Source: Acidiphilium rubrum
Lineage (GTDB): Bacteria > Pseudomonadota > Alphaproteobacteria > Acetobacterales > Acetobacteraceae
Assembly: GCF_900156265.1 (NCBI RefSeq)
Contig: NZ_FTNE01000012.1
Span: 1-64,000, forward strand
Reading direction: 5' to 3'
DNA length: 64,000 bases
Under the pieces are notes generated by a model. The model was not told where the DNA came from. It saw only the letters and a program-made list of their open reading frames with translations, and made no database searches. Both the position numbers and the translations under genes were made by a program. Shown piece after piece: positions 62,848-64,000 of the stretch; position 1 is the stretch's first letter, and every line of letters begins with the position of its first letter.

Positions 62848-64000
62848 ATGGATCGCACGATCGTCTATCCGGGCGCCATTCCGCTCGACACGGATATTCT
62901 GAATATCAATCGTAACGTGCTCGTTGGCATCGGTGCGCTGAACGCGGCGGTGTTTGGCACCGGCGTCGTCGCCGATGGGCTGGCCTGTTCACCGACTGTG
63001 CCAGCCTCATTGACGGTGACGGTCGCGCCTGGTTCGATCACCCAGTATGGGCCGGTGGACGCCAATGGTTATGGTAGCCTGACGGCGGATGTGGCGGAAC
63101 AGACGGTCAAGACAGGGATCAACCTCGATCCTGTGACGTTCACGCTTGCGGCGCCGAGCAGTTCGGGCCAGTCGGTCAATTATCTGATCGAGGCGACGTT
63201 TTCCGAAGTCGACACTGTGCCTGTGGTGCTGCCATATGTGAATGCCGCCAATCCTGCCGTGCCGTACTCCGGGCCAAATAATTCCGGTGGGGCGCAGGAT
63301 ACCGTGCGGATCGAGCGCGTGCAGTTGCAGGTCAAGCCCGGTGCCGCGGCGGGCGCCGGGACGCAGACGACGCCCGCGGTCGATGCGGGATGGGTTGGGT
63401 TGTATGTGGTTACGGTCAATTACGGACAGAGCGCGATCACGGCCGCGGATATCGTGACGATGCCGACCGCGCCGTTTCTGAGCTTCAAATTACCACAGCT
63501 GCGTCCTGGTTTTTCTGCGATCCAGGTTTTTGAATCATCCGGCAGTTTCGTGGTTCCGGCGGGTGTTTCGCAGGTGAAGGTTACGGCGATCGGCGGTGGT
63601 GGTGCTGCGGGGTATCACGCGACTTTGCCCGGTGGCGGCGGCGGCCAGGGTGGCACGGCGATCGATGTGATCGGTGGTTTGGTGCCCGGGCAGGTGATTG
63701 CGGTGGGTGTTGGTTCGGGCGGGGTCCCGCCGAGTAGCGCGGGCGATGGCGGCGCCGGCGGGACCTCGAGCTTCGGCGCTTATTTGTCCGCGTCAGGCGG
63801 GGGCGGCGGGCAGGGCGGGACGACGGCGCTGTTTGCAACCGCCGGCGGTGCTGGCGGCATGGGTCGGGGCGCGCGGATCGTTCAGGCTGGGGCGATGGGC
63901 TGTGATGGCATCACGATCGCATCCCGGGGAGGTGATGGTGGTGGCGACGGTCGGGGTCGGGGTGCCAGTGGGCCGGTTGCCGGATTCGCGGCGACCGGAT
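62848..64000 (+). CDS. Phage tail fibre protein, N-terminal part
   Basis: The frame starts at ATG with CAAGGGATATTTC upstream and stays open to the window's edge (384 codons). The start DRTIVYPGAIPLDTDILNIN and a beta-rich block (VTVAPGSITQYGPVDANGYG) would bind the baseplate. From about residue 230, VFESSGSFVVPAGVSQVKVT leads into a Gly-rich region (GGGGQGGTAIDV, GDGGAGGTSSFG) typical of fibre tips that bind cells. The end is not seen. Confidence 0.85.
   Translation, partial: MDRTIVYPGAIPLDTDILNINRNVLVGIGALNAAVFGTGVVADGLACSPTVPASLTVTVAPGSITQYGPVDANGYGSLTADVAEQTVKTGINLDPVTFTLAAPSSSGQSVNYLIEATFSEVDTVPVVLPYVNAANPAVPYSGPNNSGGAQDTVRIERVQLQVKPGAAAGAGTQTTPAVDAGWVGLYVVTVNYGQSAITAADIVTMPTAPFLSFKLPQLRPGFSAIQVFESSGSFVVPAGVSQVKVTAIGGGGAAGYHATLPGGGGGQGGTAIDVIGGLVPGQVIAVGVGSGGVPPSSAGDGGAGGTSSFGAYLSASGGGGGQGGTTALFATAGGAGGMGRGARIVQAGAMGCDGITIASRGGDGGGDGRGRGASGPVAGFAATG

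Larger units (their letters stand above)
47465..64000 (+). mobile_element. Contractile-tail prophage or phage-derived particle (partial)
   Basis: Twenty consecutive + strand genes, many overlapping, follow the phage order head, connector, tail, baseplate, fibre. The tail section matches P2: sheath, tube, E/E', [unknown], U, X, D, V, W, J, I, H. Terminase and portal imply DNA packaging. The right edge is cut in the fibre gene. No integrase, repressor, lysis gene or attachment site is in view; the left boundary is set at the terminase gene. Confidence 0.85.

Overview
The window is a high-GC stretch of an alphaproteobacterial chromosome, most likely from an Acetobacteraceae (Rhodospirillales) bacterium. 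This placement is an inference. It rests on the GC-rich codon use, the gene pairs hisZ-purA, dapF-mtaB-ftsY and zapA-6S RNA-formyl-THF ligase, the Usg protein, and a CIRCE-controlled groESL.

Layout. 1-340 is the right end of an IS21-family element: the tail of istB plus four terminal repeat units. It abuts pcp. 345-12300 carries pcp, a glycosyltransferase, a strong small-RNA candidate, acuI, hisZ-purA, an MBOAT/SGNH O-acylation pair, a hydantoinase and an AsmA-like protein. 12301-17608 is a sugar uptake and use operon on the minus strand, in transcription order: binding protein, permease, ATPase, LacI regulator, ribokinase, FucU/RbsD mutarotase. 17609-18898 has no intact gene. It is a patchwork of fragments copied from two places elsewhere in this window plus a degenerate oxidoreductase piece. 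18899-25675 holds a PEP-CTERM protein behind a sigma-54 type promoter, a sterol-desaturase-family protein, two acyl-CoA ligases and a ketopantoate reductase. 25701-46379 is housekeeping: tRNA-Ile(CAU), ppa, an FNT channel, a DedA protein, zapA, 6S RNA, a type III polyketide synthase operon, ftsY/mtaB/dapF, nth, a permease, an MFS pump, groESL and usg.

From 47465 to the right edge runs a collinear block of contractile-tail phage genes: terminase, portal, scaffold, capsid, connectors, sheath, tube, frameshifted tail chaperone, GpU-like, X-like, D, V, W, J, I and fibre proteins. The tail order follows phage P2/Mu. Lysis, integration and replication genes are not in view, so a complete prophage, a remnant and a domesticated particle cannot be told apart here.

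Most notable: a textbook -1 ribosomal frameshift signal in the tail chaperone (GGGAAAC, 5-nt spacer, 12-bp stem); a short, very Arg-rich protein in the slot normally held by the tape measure; an anti-Shine-Dalgarno small RNA candidate; the sigma-54 promoter of the PEP-CTERM gene; a host intergenic repeat inside the phage head operon; and the mosaic scar at 17.7-18.5 kb.
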